Positions 31,403 to 41,600 of a stretch of DNA of 52,437 nucleotides are shown piece by piece. A program made the translations under genes and the position numbers. Numbering within the stretch: the stretch's first letter is position 1; each line of letters starts with the position of its first letter. Origin of the DNA: Armatimonadota bacterium (lineage in GTDB: Bacteria > Armatimonadota > UBA5829 > DTJY01); the NCBI GenBank assembly GCA_017993055.1, contig JAGONM010000027.1:1-52437 (forward strand), in the 5' to 3' direction. Under the pieces are notes generated by a model that saw only the letters and a list, made by a program, of their open reading frames with translations, was not told the DNA's origin and made no database searches.

Positions 31403-32725
31403 TCACTGCGCAGGCCCGTCCATCCTCCTGCGCGGACGGTTGTACATCAGCAGATCGTCCACGATCGGCGTGACCCGAAGGCAGGTCTCCTTCGCCGACT
31501 CCTTCCCAAGGATCGCCATGGTGATCTCGTTGTTGATGATATCATTCATCTCTCGAGAGCATTCGATGTTCGGGATCACGCGGCCGTACTTGATCGCGTC
31601 TATGAACACCTCCTTGTTCCGGGGCCTTCCCTTCAAGAGCAGATATGCACCGGATTCGGCGACCGATCTCCGACTCGGGATGATATGCTGCGTCCTCGCA
31701 TAGTAGCCCTGGAAGGTCTGCGACGTCATGAACTTCACCAACTCCCATGCTTCCTGCTTGTGCTTTGATTTGCTCAGTATGCCGAACGCCGCGCCTCCCA
31801 TGAAGGCCGCGCGCTGTTTGCCCATGGGGATGGGAGCGGCATCGTAGTCGAAGGTCGTGACCTCCTTCTCGAAGATCAGCGGCGTGGCCCAGCTTCCGCT
31901 GACGAGCATCCCGATCTGACCGTTCGTGAACATCTTTTGAGGGCCGATGTCTGCGGCGTCGGCGGGAGACGGGGCGACACGGTGCTTGCTTCTGAGGTCC
32001 GCCATCCACTGCAGAGCCTCGTACGCCGCGGGCTGATCGAGCAGACACCGCTTGTTGTCTGCGGAGACGATATCGCCTCCGTTCTGCCAGATATAGGCCT
32101 GCCACCAGGTGTCGGGAACGCAGCCCCACTGATCGAGCTTGCCGTCGCCGTTCGTGTCCAGCGTGAGCTTCTTGGCGGCCCACAGCAACTTGTTCCAGTC
32201 CCACGTCTCATCCGGGTACGGAACACCGTACTTGTCGAACATAGTCTTGTTGTAGTACATCGCGTAGATGTCTACGTCGCTTGGAAGGCCGTATATCCTT
32301 CCATCGTACATGCCCCAGCCTTCGACTGCTTCGTTGTAGAAGTCGTTGATGTCGAAAGTCGGGTCGTTCTCGATGTACGGGTCGAGGCATTCCAGCAGAC
32401 CCTTCGCCGCGCACGGGGTGAAGTAGGTGGAGTCCACCCGGCTCACGTCCGAGGTCCGCCCGCCTGCTGTGGAGATGAGCAGCTTGTCGAACATCCGGCT
32501 CCAGGGGACCAATTCGATGCTTACCCGGATGTTCGGATGATCCTTGTAGAAGACCTTGAGCGACTCGTTGTAGAAGCCGAGTTCTTCCTGCTTGCCCCAC
32601 ATGATGAGCCGCAGGTGCACGACCTCAGGCGTCTGTGATCTCTTACAGCCGGACAGAACGATTGCGGCTGCGACGAGAACGATGATCGCTGATATGGCTC
32701 GCGGGTGGACGGATGACGGGTGCAT
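31403..32725 (-). CDS. Extracellular sugar-binding lipoprotein 2
   Basis: 440 residues and clearly a paralogue of copies 1 and 3: VDIYAMYYNKTMFDKYGVPYP, NGDGKLDQWGCVP, MFTNGQIGMLVSGSWA and IIPSRRSVAESGAYL are shared. The signal peptide ends in LSGC with Cys27. I chose ATG 32725, giving a normal lipoprotein signal. The frame is open to ATG 32764, but that would overlap the previous gene by 25 bases and add 13 atypical residues. It probably binds a sugar similar to that of copy 1. Local differences lie at the N-terminal lobe (VHLRLIMWGKQEELGFYN). Confidence 0.9.
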   Translation of the reverse strand: MHPSSVHPRAISAIIVLVAAAIVLSGCKRSQTPEVVHLRLIMWGKQEELGFYNESLKVFYKDHPNIRVSIELVPWSRMFDKLLISTAGGRTSDVSRVDSTYFTPCAAKGLLECLDPYIENDPTFDINDFYNEAVEGWGMYDGRIYGLPSDVDIYAMYYNKTMFDKYGVPYPDETWDWNKLLWAAKKLTLDTNGDGKLDQWGCVPDTWWQAYIWQNGGDIVSADNKRCLLDQPAAYEALQWMADLRSKHRVAPSPADAADIGPQKMFTNGQIGMLVSGSWATPLIFEKEVTTFDYDAAPIPMGKQRAAFMGGAAFGILSKSKHKQEAWELVKFMTSQTFQGYYARTQHIIPSRRSVAESGAYLLLKGRPRNKEVFIDAIKYGRVIPNIECSREMNDIINNEITMAILGKESAKETCLRVTPIVDDLLMYNRPRRRMDGPAQ

Positions 32726-32739
32726 GCGCCTGACCTGCA

Positions 32740-34032
32740 CTATTCCCGGTTCTTCCTGGGCCATAAGAGGCCGTTCACTCTCTTGGCCGTCCTCTTGCAG
32801 GCCGACTCCGCCGTTTCTGTGCCGATCTGCAGGTTGTTCAACTCGTTACCGATTATACTGTTCATCTCCTCGCTGCACGGGACCCTCGGCAAAGTGCGCC
32901 CGTATTCGATGGCGTCGAGGAACACCTTTCGGTGCCTCGGTGGGCCTGGGAGGTCCAGGAACGCGTTTGACTTGGCGACGGACATGCGGCTGGGGATTAC
33001 CTGTTCTTTGATCGCGCGCTCCCTCAGCGCCTCCTTGCTGACCATGAACTTGACCAGTTCCCAGGCCAACTGCTTGTGCTTCGAGCCCCTCAGCACCGCA
33101 TACGATGCGCCTCCGTAGAAGGTGGCCCTGCACACCGGACCCTTCGGGACCGGCGCGACATCGTACTCGAAAGCGCCCTTGATGTCCTTGTCGAAATACA
33201 GCGGCACGGCCCAGCTCCCGCTGAAGTACATTCCGGTCTGGCCGTTCGTGAACATCTTCACGGAGCTGATGTCGGCCATGTCTTTGGCGGTCGGCGCGAC
33301 GTGATACTTGTTGCGCAGGTCGGCCATCCACTGCAGGCCCTCGATGGCTTCGGGCTGATCGAGCAGACACCTTGTCTTGTCCTCACTGATGATTTCGCCC
33401 CCGTTCGCCCAAACGTAGGACTGCCACCAGTTCTGGCTGGTGCCCCACTGGTCCAACTTGCCGTCGCCGTTTGTGTCCAGAGTGAGCTTCCTCGCCGCTG
33501 CCAGATAGTCGTCCCAGCCCCACGTCTCATCGGGGTAGGGGACGTTGTATCGGTCGAACATCGTCTTGTTGTAGTACATCGCGGTAACGTCTACGCCGGC
33601 CGGGATGGCGTAGAGTTTTCCCCGGTACTTGCCCCAGCCCTCGACGACTTGAGGGTAGAAGTCGCTGAGATCGAAATCCCTATCCTTCGCAACGTACGGT
33701 CCCAGGTCCTCCAGGAGTCCCTTCGATGCTGCGGGAACGAACCACATCGAGCTGATCACGCTGGCATCCGGCGCCTTGTTGCCCGCGGTGGCGATGAGCA
33801 GTTTCTGCAGAGTCCGTTCGTTGACGATGTATTCGAGGCGCACCTTGACGTCCGGGTGGGCTTCGTAGAATCTCTTGAGCTTGTCGTTCCATTTCTGCTC
33901 GTCGGCTGCCGAGCCCCAGACGACCATGCGCAGGTGAACGACCTCGCTCTCTTCCTTCTTTTGCACGCAGCCGCACAGCATGGAGAGCAGTATCGGGAGT
34001 ATCAGACAGAGCGCGAGTCTCGACTTGGTCAT
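32740..34032 (-). CDS. Extracellular sugar-binding lipoprotein 3
   Basis: 430 residues. The signal peptide ends in LCGC with Cys22. It shares VEGWGKYRGKLYAIP, MYYNKTMFDRYNVPYPDETW, NGDGKLDQWG and MFTNGQTGMYFSGSWAVP with copies 1 and 2. It differs more than they do from one another (for instance VNERTLQKLLIATAG in place of VPWIRMFDKLLISTAG), so it probably branched first. I chose ATG 34032; TTG 34041 is an alternative with poorer spacing. It opens the operon. The 89 bases upstream hold no promoter I trust. Confidence 0.9.
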   Translation of the reverse strand: MTKSRLALCLILPILLSMLCGCVQKKEESEVVHLRMVVWGSAADEQKWNDKLKRFYEAHPDVKVRLEYIVNERTLQKLLIATAGNKAPDASVISSMWFVPAASKGLLEDLGPYVAKDRDFDLSDFYPQVVEGWGKYRGKLYAIPAGVDVTAMYYNKTMFDRYNVPYPDETWGWDDYLAAARKLTLDTNGDGKLDQWGTSQNWWQSYVWANGGEIISEDKTRCLLDQPEAIEGLQWMADLRNKYHVAPTAKDMADISSVKMFTNGQTGMYFSGSWAVPLYFDKDIKGAFEYDVAPVPKGPVCRATFYGGASYAVLRGSKHKQLAWELVKFMVSKEALRERAIKEQVIPSRMSVAKSNAFLDLPGPPRHRKVFLDAIEYGRTLPRVPCSEEMNSIIGNELNNLQIGTETAESACKRTAKRVNGLLWPRKNRE

Positions 34033-34130
34033 GTTCGGCAAAGCTTCCTATCGTGCGATCACTGGTAGCATATTCGCTGACAACCCCCGCCAATCCTCGT
34101 GCTTCTGCGCGCACTTGCTCATCGAGACTG

Positions 34131-34158
34131 AAAAAGGGCCGGGCGAATCGCCCGACCC
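34131..34158 (-). terminator. Terminator of the beta-barrel gene
   Basis: On the minus strand GGGTCGGGCG (34158-34149) pairs with CGCCCGGCCC (34145-34136) across an ATT loop, with one G-T pair, followed by TTTTT. Confidence 0.9.
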
Positions 34159-34200
34159 CTCTTCTCATATGGATACGCGAGAACCTAAGATCGACGACTG

Positions 34201-34872
34201 CTAGAACTTCAGGTCATAGTCAACCCCGACCCAGGTGTGCTTGCCCAGGGTGCCGGCCTTGAACGTCGGCCACTCGGGGTACGGCTTGTAGGTCACCGCG
34301 TAGAGTGACTGCTTCGCATCGTTCAGGGCGGCCACACCTATCTGCGGCGTCAGCATCGCCTGCACCCCGCCGAAGAGGCCGTTGTGCAGGTTGTCGCCGT
34401 ATCCCGCGTGCAGGCGGATCACCGGGGAGAACGGTTCTCCCGGCGCCGGCGCCATGACCGTCTTGACCGCCGCGACGAAGAACGTCGGATCGTCGTTCAT
34501 GGTGGAGCCGTTCGCAATCGTCTCGCCCAGGAAGTTCTTGGCGCCTACCGAGATCTTGGGCATCTTGTCGGTCTCCTGCACTACCTGGTAGGTAAGCACA
34601 TAGAAGTCCCAGGTGTCGCCGCCCTTGTTCAGATCGTAGACGTTTGCCTCGAGTTCCAGGTTCTTTGCGATGCCGGCATAGGCGATATACACGCCCATAC
34701 CCGTGCTTGGCCCCACCATCCCATCGAAGTTGACGGAGTAGGCCGCGAGGTTTATCAGTCCCACCGGCGCGACGTCGGCGGTCGGCATCGTGATGATGCT
34801 GCTTCCGAGCACCATCTGCGCGGCGATGAGCAACAATGCCACCGCCAGCGCGATCTTCACTGCTGATTTCAT
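34201..34872 (-). CDS. Probable outer-membrane beta-barrel protein
   Basis: 223 residues. A signal peptide (about 1-23) is followed by alternating strands (YSVNFDGMVG, GVYIAYAGIAKNLELEAN, FYVLTYQVV, ISVGAKNFLG, VIRLHAGYG). The C-terminus, HTWVGVDYDLKF, ends in Phe as outer-membrane proteins do. The family is not recognised. Similar short barrels occur in diderm bacteria with large envelopes. ATG 34872 has an AAGGAGG SD. It has its own promoter and terminator, so it is a single-gene unit just before the sugar operon. It could be a porin for the sugars taken up by it, but this is inference from position. Confidence 0.75.
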   Translation of the reverse strand: MKSAVKIALAVALLLIAAQMVLGSSIITMPTADVAPVGLINLAAYSVNFDGMVGPSTGMGVYIAYAGIAKNLELEANVYDLNKGGDTWDFYVLTYQVVQETDKMPKISVGAKNFLGETIANGSTMNDDPTFFVAAVKTVMAPAPGEPFSPVIRLHAGYGDNLHNGLFGGVQAMLTPQIGVAALNDAKQSLYAVTYKPYPEWPTFKAGTLGKHTWVGVDYDLKF

Positions 34873-34898
34873 TTCTCTCTTCCTCCTTGCATCTCGAC

Positions 34899-34911
34899 GG
34901 ACACAGTGTCC
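34899..34911. promoter_or_regulatory. Palindrome in the beta-barrel gene leader
   Basis: GGACACAGTGTCC, a 6-bp inverted repeat around a central A, lies 27 bases upstream of the start codon at 34872 and downstream of the promoter. It could be an operator. Confidence 0.4.
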
Positions 34912-34988
34912 AGTGTTTCCTGCATCCGGCAGCCCTTATGGGCTCTTGGCCCGCGCGCTCAGCAGAATCCCCGCGCGAGTCTGCATGG

Positions 34989-35017
34989 ATTGTATCAGCG
35001 GCTGAGGCAAAACGCAA
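34989..35017 (-). promoter_or_regulatory. Promoter of the beta-barrel gene
   Basis: The minus strand reads TTGCGT (35017-35012), a 17-base spacer, then TACAAT (34994-34989). The leader is about 115 bases long and contains an AGCCC/GGGCT hairpin. Confidence 0.7.
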
Positions 35018-35054
35018 GAGCTTTCCTCGCACGGCTCCCGTTTGTTCCGTCCGT

Positions 35055-36454
<1,400 letters not shown>

Positions 36455-36520
36455 CTCATCCGTCTCATCCGTCCCATATGTCCCATGGGACGGATGAGAC
36501 CCATGAGACATATGGGACGA
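36455..36520 (+). repeat. Opposed 9-base tandem repeats forming a 15-bp hairpin
   Basis: Left half: CTCATCCGT, CTCATCCGT, CCCATATGT, CCCAT. Right half: ATGGGACGG, ATGAGACCC, ATGAGACAT, ATGGGACGA. The halves meet at CCCATGGG. GTCTCATCCGTCCCA (36462-36476) pairs perfectly with TGGGACGGATGAGAC (36486-36500). It fills nearly all of the gap between eno and pyk. It could stop or slow transcription between the two genes. Confidence 0.85.
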
Positions 36521-36540
36521 CCCCTGCGGCAGCACGGACC

Positions 36541-37968
36541 ATGCGACGCACAAAGATCATCTGCACAATCGGCCCGGTGACCGAGTCGGACGATATGCTT
36601 CTCGCGCTCGCGGAAGCCGGTATGAACGTCGCGCGCCTCAACTTCTCCCACGGTACGCACGAGGAACACGGCCGGAAGATCGCCGCCATCCGCCGCATCG
36701 AAGAGAAGCTCTGGAAGCCGATCGCCATCCTCCAGGACCTCCCCGGCCCCAAGCTTCGCACCGGCCCAATGACCCCCGTCACCGTTGACCTTTCCCCCGG
36801 AAAGCGCTTCATCTTTACGACCCGCGATGTTCCCGGCAGCGCGGACGAAGTGAACCTCCCTCACCCCGAACTCGTCCGCAAGGCGAGGCCCGGCCAGCAG
36901 GTCTTCGTCGCCGATGGCGACTTCGAGTTCCAGGTCGAAGAGGTTACCGATACCGACATCATCACTCATGTGGTCGTCGGCGGGGAACTGGGCGGCCACA
37001 AGGGCATCAACATGCCGGACGCCGAGGTAGACCTCCCGTCGGTAACCGATGCCGATATCGAGGACCTGCGTTTCGGCCTCTCCCAGGATGTGGACTGGGT
37101 CGCCGCGTCGTTTGTCCGGCGGGCCTGCGACCTCGATCCGATCCGGTCGGTCATCGCCGCGTCCGGGAAGCCGGTTCGCCTCATCGCCAAGATCGAAAAG
37201 TCGGAGGCTGTGGAGAACATAGACTCGATCATCGAGGCCGCCGACGGCATCATGGTCGCCCGCGGCGATCTTGGCGTCGAACTCCCGCTGGAGAAGGTCG
37301 CCGGCGCGCAGAAGATGATCATCTCGAAGTGCAACGAGGCCGGGAAACCCGTCATAACGGCTACCCAGATGCTCGACTCGATGATCCGTAACCGCCGGCC
37401 GACCCGTGCCGAAGTCACCGACACGGCAAATGCCGTGCTCGACGGCACGGACGCGACGATGCTCTCGGGAGAAACCGCCATCGGGAAGTACCCGGTCGAA
37501 GCGGTCCTCATGATGCGGGCAATTCTGCTGGAGACGGAATGCTCGCTCGACTACTGCCGTTTCATGCAGGAGAGCCTGAGCCGTCCGGCGAATACGGTGA
37601 CGAACGCTATCGCGCAGGCCACCTGCTCCCTCGCGTGGGACCTGTCGGCCGCCGCGATCATCACGCCTACCTCGTCTGGGGCGACTGCGCGGGCAGTGTC
37701 TCAATATCGGCCGTCCGTACCGATCATCGCCGCTCCGACGCGCCTCAGCACGTACAGGCAGCTCGCTCTCTCGTGGGGTGTCTATCCGATGTTGGTCGCG
37801 CCGGGAGTCAAGACGACCGATGCAATGATCGAGGGAGCGGTGCACGGGGCCTCCAGGCTGGGGATCGTCAGGCAGGGTGATACGGTCGTGCTGACGGCGG
37901 GCGTTCCCGCCGGTGAGCCCGGCCGCACGAACCTGATCAAGGTGCACGTCATCGGGCAAGACGTATAG
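36541..37968 (+). CDS. pyk: Pyruvate kinase
   Basis: 475 residues, the usual size. It makes pyruvate and ATP from phosphoenolpyruvate. RRTKIICTIGP, GMNVARLNFSHG, LQDLPGPKLRTG, AKIEKSEAVENIDSI, MVARGDLGVELP, TATQMLDSMI and TDTANAVLDGTDATMLSGETA are all standard motifs, in order. The C-terminal regulatory domain (380-475) is present. I chose ATG 36541 at the conserved N-terminus. The ribosome binding site is poor, which makes translation dependent on the upstream repeat structure conceivable. It may be read through from eno. Confidence 0.97.
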   Translation: MRRTKIICTIGPVTESDDMLLALAEAGMNVARLNFSHGTHEEHGRKIAAIRRIEEKLWKPIAILQDLPGPKLRTGPMTPVTVDLSPGKRFIFTTRDVPGSADEVNLPHPELVRKARPGQQVFVADGDFEFQVEEVTDTDIITHVVVGGELGGHKGINMPDAEVDLPSVTDADIEDLRFGLSQDVDWVAASFVRRACDLDPIRSVIAASGKPVRLIAKIEKSEAVENIDSIIEAADGIMVARGDLGVELPLEKVAGAQKMIISKCNEAGKPVITATQMLDSMIRNRRPTRAEVTDTANAVLDGTDATMLSGETAIGKYPVEAVLMMRAILLETECSLDYCRFMQESLSRPANTVTNAIAQATCSLAWDLSAAAIITPTSSGATARAVSQYRPSVPIIAAPTRLSTYRQLALSWGVYPMLVAPGVKTTDAMIEGAVHGASRLGIVRQGDTVVLTAGVPAGEPGRTNLIKVHVIGQDV

Positions 37969-37984
37969 CCGCCGAAACAGAGGC

Positions 37985-38013
37985 TTGAAACTTTCCGGCG
38001 GAAGCGATACACT
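37985..38013 (+). promoter_or_regulatory. Promoter of the FtsB-like gene
   Basis: TTGAAA (37985-37990), a 17-base spacer, then TACACT (38008-38013). Confidence 0.55.
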
Positions 38014-38043
38014 ATACTCATCCATTCCACAGGCGGATCGAAG

Positions 38044-38481
38044 GTGATCGCATTGAGCAGGCCGCGAAGAAAAGCCGTTACGAGCAAGGGAAGGCTGCTG
38101 AAGTCGCGCGCCCTTCGGATTGCGGTGGTCGCGCTGTCCCTGATAGGTCTGGCTGCAGGCGTCGGGGCGGCGCTCGGCAAGGTCGCCAAGCCGTATCTTA
38201 TCGGTCGCACCGAAGGCGCCGAGATCGCGCAGATCAAGCAGGAAATCGCGCAGCAGGAGAGGCGGCGCGGCGAATTGATGGACGACATGCGCTACCTCCG
38301 GACGCCCGCCGGGATGGAGGTCGAGGCCCGCAGGCTAGGTTGGGTCAAGGAAGGCGAGGTGTCCGTCGTGGTCGAGGAGCCGAAGCCCGAGCCGACCGTG
38401 GAAGAATCGTCGAAGAAGCCGTTTCTCCAGCGCTTCTCCGACGGGGTCGTAGGCCTCTTCGGAGCTGGGAAGAAGGACTAG
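38044..38481 (+). CDS. FtsB/DivIC-like septum protein
   Basis: 145 residues. A short basic N-terminus is followed by one membrane segment (IAVVALSLIGLAAGVGAAL, about 25-45). A coiled coil (EIAQIKQEIAQQERRRGELM, about 58-78) and the family phrase YLRTPAGMEVEARRLGWVKEGE follow. This is the layout of septum-formation initiator proteins, which work with FtsL and FtsQ at the division site. It is often found near eno in Firmicutes and others. The acidic tail (PKPEPTVEES) is not conserved. GTG 38044 is the start. Confidence 0.82.
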   Translation: MIALSRPRRKAVTSKGRLLKSRALRIAVVALSLIGLAAGVGAALGKVAKPYLIGRTEGAEIAQIKQEIAQQERRRGELMDDMRYLRTPAGMEVEARRLGWVKEGEVSVVVEEPKPEPTVEESSKKPFLQRFSDGVVGLFGAGKKD

Positions 38482-38625
38482 CCCCGAGCGGCATGTCCCG
38501 TCTTCCGTCGTGTAGTAGAGCTTAGGGGCCTTCGGCGGCGTCCGGAGGCGAGGGTTTCGTGCAGGGTTTTGGTGGACACCACCGGGGTGTCGGGCCAAAG
38601 CCCTTGTCGGCGTTAGACGGGGCAA

Positions 38626-38654
38626 TGTCATTCTGAGCGAGGCGAAGAATCTGG
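38626..38654. repeat. Dispersed repeat unit in the gap before mfd
   Basis: TGTCATTCTGAGCGAGGCG followed by AAGAATCTGG. From memory, this unit recurs between genes in many unrelated environmental genomes and gives rise to spurious peptides such as RFFASLRMT. The rest of the 194-base gap holds a GACACC/GGTGTC hairpin and nothing else that I recognise. Confidence 0.5.
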
Positions 38655-38675
38655 CCATGCGGACTGAATGCAGAC

Positions 38676-41600
38676 ATGAAATCTGAGCCTATCCTGCAAC
38701 TGATACAGGACCTCCCGAAGTTCCGGGAGATCGGCGATGCCCTCCGCGACGGCGGTGGAGCGATCCAGGTCGAAGGCCTGGCCGCCGCGACCAAGAGCGC
38801 GTTCACAGCGGCCCTCCAGCGGACCATGAAGCGCCCGACCCTCGTCGTCACCTACAACTACGAACAGGCGGAGCATCTCCATGACGACCTCGTGAGCCTC
38901 GGGATGGCGGGAGAGGCGCTCCTCGTGCCTCCGTCGGACGGAATGGTCTATCAGGACGGCGATACGGACTACGATGTCATCGGCCGCAGGATCACTGCTC
39001 TCTCACGCCTCAAGGACGGCAGTCCGGTAGTCGTGGTCGCCCCGATCGGCGCCGTCCTCCAGCGCACCATCCCGCCGGACCTACTCGCGGCTTACCGGAT
39101 CCGCGTCGAGAAGAGCGCCGAACTCGACCTCGACGACACCGGCCGTCGGCTCGTCGAACTCGGATACGAGCGCGCGCAGATGGTCGAGCGGCAGGGAGAG
39201 TTCAGCATCCGGGGAGGGATTCTCGACGTCTTTCCCTCGACCGAGGAGACCCCCGTTCGAATGGAGTTCTTCGGCGACGAGGTCGAGAGCATCCGATGGT
39301 TCGACCCGGAGTCCCAGCGTTCGAGCGGACACGTTGAGTCCGTAGACATCGGACCAGCGCGCGAGATCGTTCTCAACCCGGAACTCGCGGAGTCGGGAGC
39401 GCGTGTTCTTCGGCAGCATCTCGATCTGGAGTGCGGGCGATTCGAGCAGGAGGACGACACTGATGCCTCGACTCGCCTGCGGACTCGCATAGAGGACGAC
39501 ATCGCTCGGCTGGACAACGAAGCCTACTTCGACGGCATCGAGTACTACCTCCCGCTGTTCCATGCGCAGGAGCACTGTCTGCTCGACTATCTGCCGACCG
39601 ATGCGGTTGTGATCCTCGACGAGCCGCATCAGATCGAGTCGCACTGGAAGCAGCTTCACGAGGAGCTTCTCGAGGCCCTGCACTCGCGCATCTCACGCGG
39701 CGACGTGATCTCGCTGCCGGTTGCGCTCTCTGTGGATTTCGGGCGATTCGTGGATCGGCTGAGGCGCAGGCAGAGGACAGTGCTTCTGTCGCTGCTCGAC
39801 CGATCGGTCGAGTGGGTTGACATCGCCGCTCATGTCCCCATGCCGTCCGCGCCGATGGACTCCTTCGCCGGGCAGATCGAGACTCTGATCGAGCAGATAC
39901 GGACCTGGCTCGCGAACCGCTGCCGGGTGGTGCTGGTGTCCGGCCAGCCGCATCGGGTGGTGGAACTGCTGACCGAGCGCGGGCTGAGCACCTCGCCGAT
40001 CGAGAGCCTGGGCGACGGCTCGGGCATCTACGTCATCGAAGGCTCCATCCGCTCCGGTTTCAAGCTCCCGGAAGCGAACCTCATGGTCGCCGGCGACGGC
40101 GAGATGTTCGGCCAGGGCAGGATGCACCGCCCGCGAAAGGCCTTCCGTAAGGGACTTGGGATCTCGTCACTGCTGGAGCTCAGCGAGGGTGACTACGTCG
40201 TCCACGTCAGCCACGGCATCGGCAGGTATCGGGGCATGACGAAGCTCTCAGGTCCGGGCGGCGAGAGGGACTACCTGCTGATCGAATACGCGGGCGCGGA
40301 CAGGCTCTATGTGCCGTCGGATCAGATTGACCGCATCCAGAAGTACATCGGATCGGACGCCGCGCCGCCGTCGGTACACAAGCTCGGAGGGAGTGAGTGG
40401 GCGCGCGCGACGAAGCGGGTGAAGCAGTCGGTCCGGGAGATGGCCAGGGAACTGATCCAGCTCTACGCCGCTCGCCAGTCGCTCGACGGGTACGGCTTCA
40501 GTCCGGATACTCCCTGGCAGCAGGAACTCGAATCGGCCTTCGAATACGACGAAACGCCCGACCAACTCACCGCAATAGAGGAGGTCAAGTCGGACCTCGA
40601 GGCCCCGCGCCCGATGGACCGCTTGATCTGCGGCGACGTCGGCTACGGGAAGACCGAGGTCGCGATCCGCGCGGTATTCAAGGTCGTGAACGACGGCAAG
40701 CAGGCCGCCATCCTTGCCCCTACGACCGTCCTAGCCCAGCAGCACTACAACACCTTCACCGAGCGGCTCGCCGCGTATCCGGTCAAGATCGCCATGCTCA
40801 GCAGGTTCCGCAGCCGCGCTGAGCAGAAGAAGATCGTCGAGGGCCTGAAGATCGGCGACGTGGACATCGTGATCGGGACGCACAGGCTGCTGTCGAAGGA
40901 CATAGAGTTCCGCGACCTCGGCCTGCTGGTGGTTGATGAGGAGCAGCGATTCGGCGTAGCGCACAAGGAGCGCCTGAAGCAGATGAAGAAGACGGTGGAC
41001 GTGCTCACGTTGACCGCCACTCCGATCCCGCGCACGCTCCACATGTCGCTCTCGGGCATCCGGGACATGAGCGTGATAGACAGCGCGCCGCTCGGCCGTA
41101 TGGCGATCAAGACCTACTGCCGCGAATACGACGACGAACTGGTCAGGGACGCGATCCTGCGGGAGCTCGACCGCGACGGGCAGGTGTACTTCGTGCACAA
41201 CCGGGTCGAGAACATAGAGAATATCGCCGATCACCTTAGAAACCTCGTGCCGTATGCGCGGATTCGGGTCGGCCACGGGCAGATGTCCGAGGACGAGCTG
41301 GAGATGGTGATGCTCGACTTCTACGAGCACAAGTTCGACGTCTTGCTCTGCACGACCATCATCGAGAGCGGGCTCGACGTGCCGAACGTGAACACGATCA
41401 TCGTCAACGACTCCGAGCGGATGGGCCTCGCGCAGCTCTATCAGCTCAGGGGACGGGTCGGGCGGTCGGACCGCCAGGCCTATGCATACCTGCTCTACAA
41501 GGCCAACCGGCTGATGACCGACGTTGCCGAGAAGCGGCTCCAGGCGATCAAGGAGTTCTCGGAACTGGGCTCCGGCTTCAAGATCGCCATCCGCGACCTC

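Noticed and set aside
38335-38658. Minus-strand frame starting MARFFASLRMT
   Set aside because: This peptide arises from the dispersed repeat at 38626-38654, a familiar false gene.
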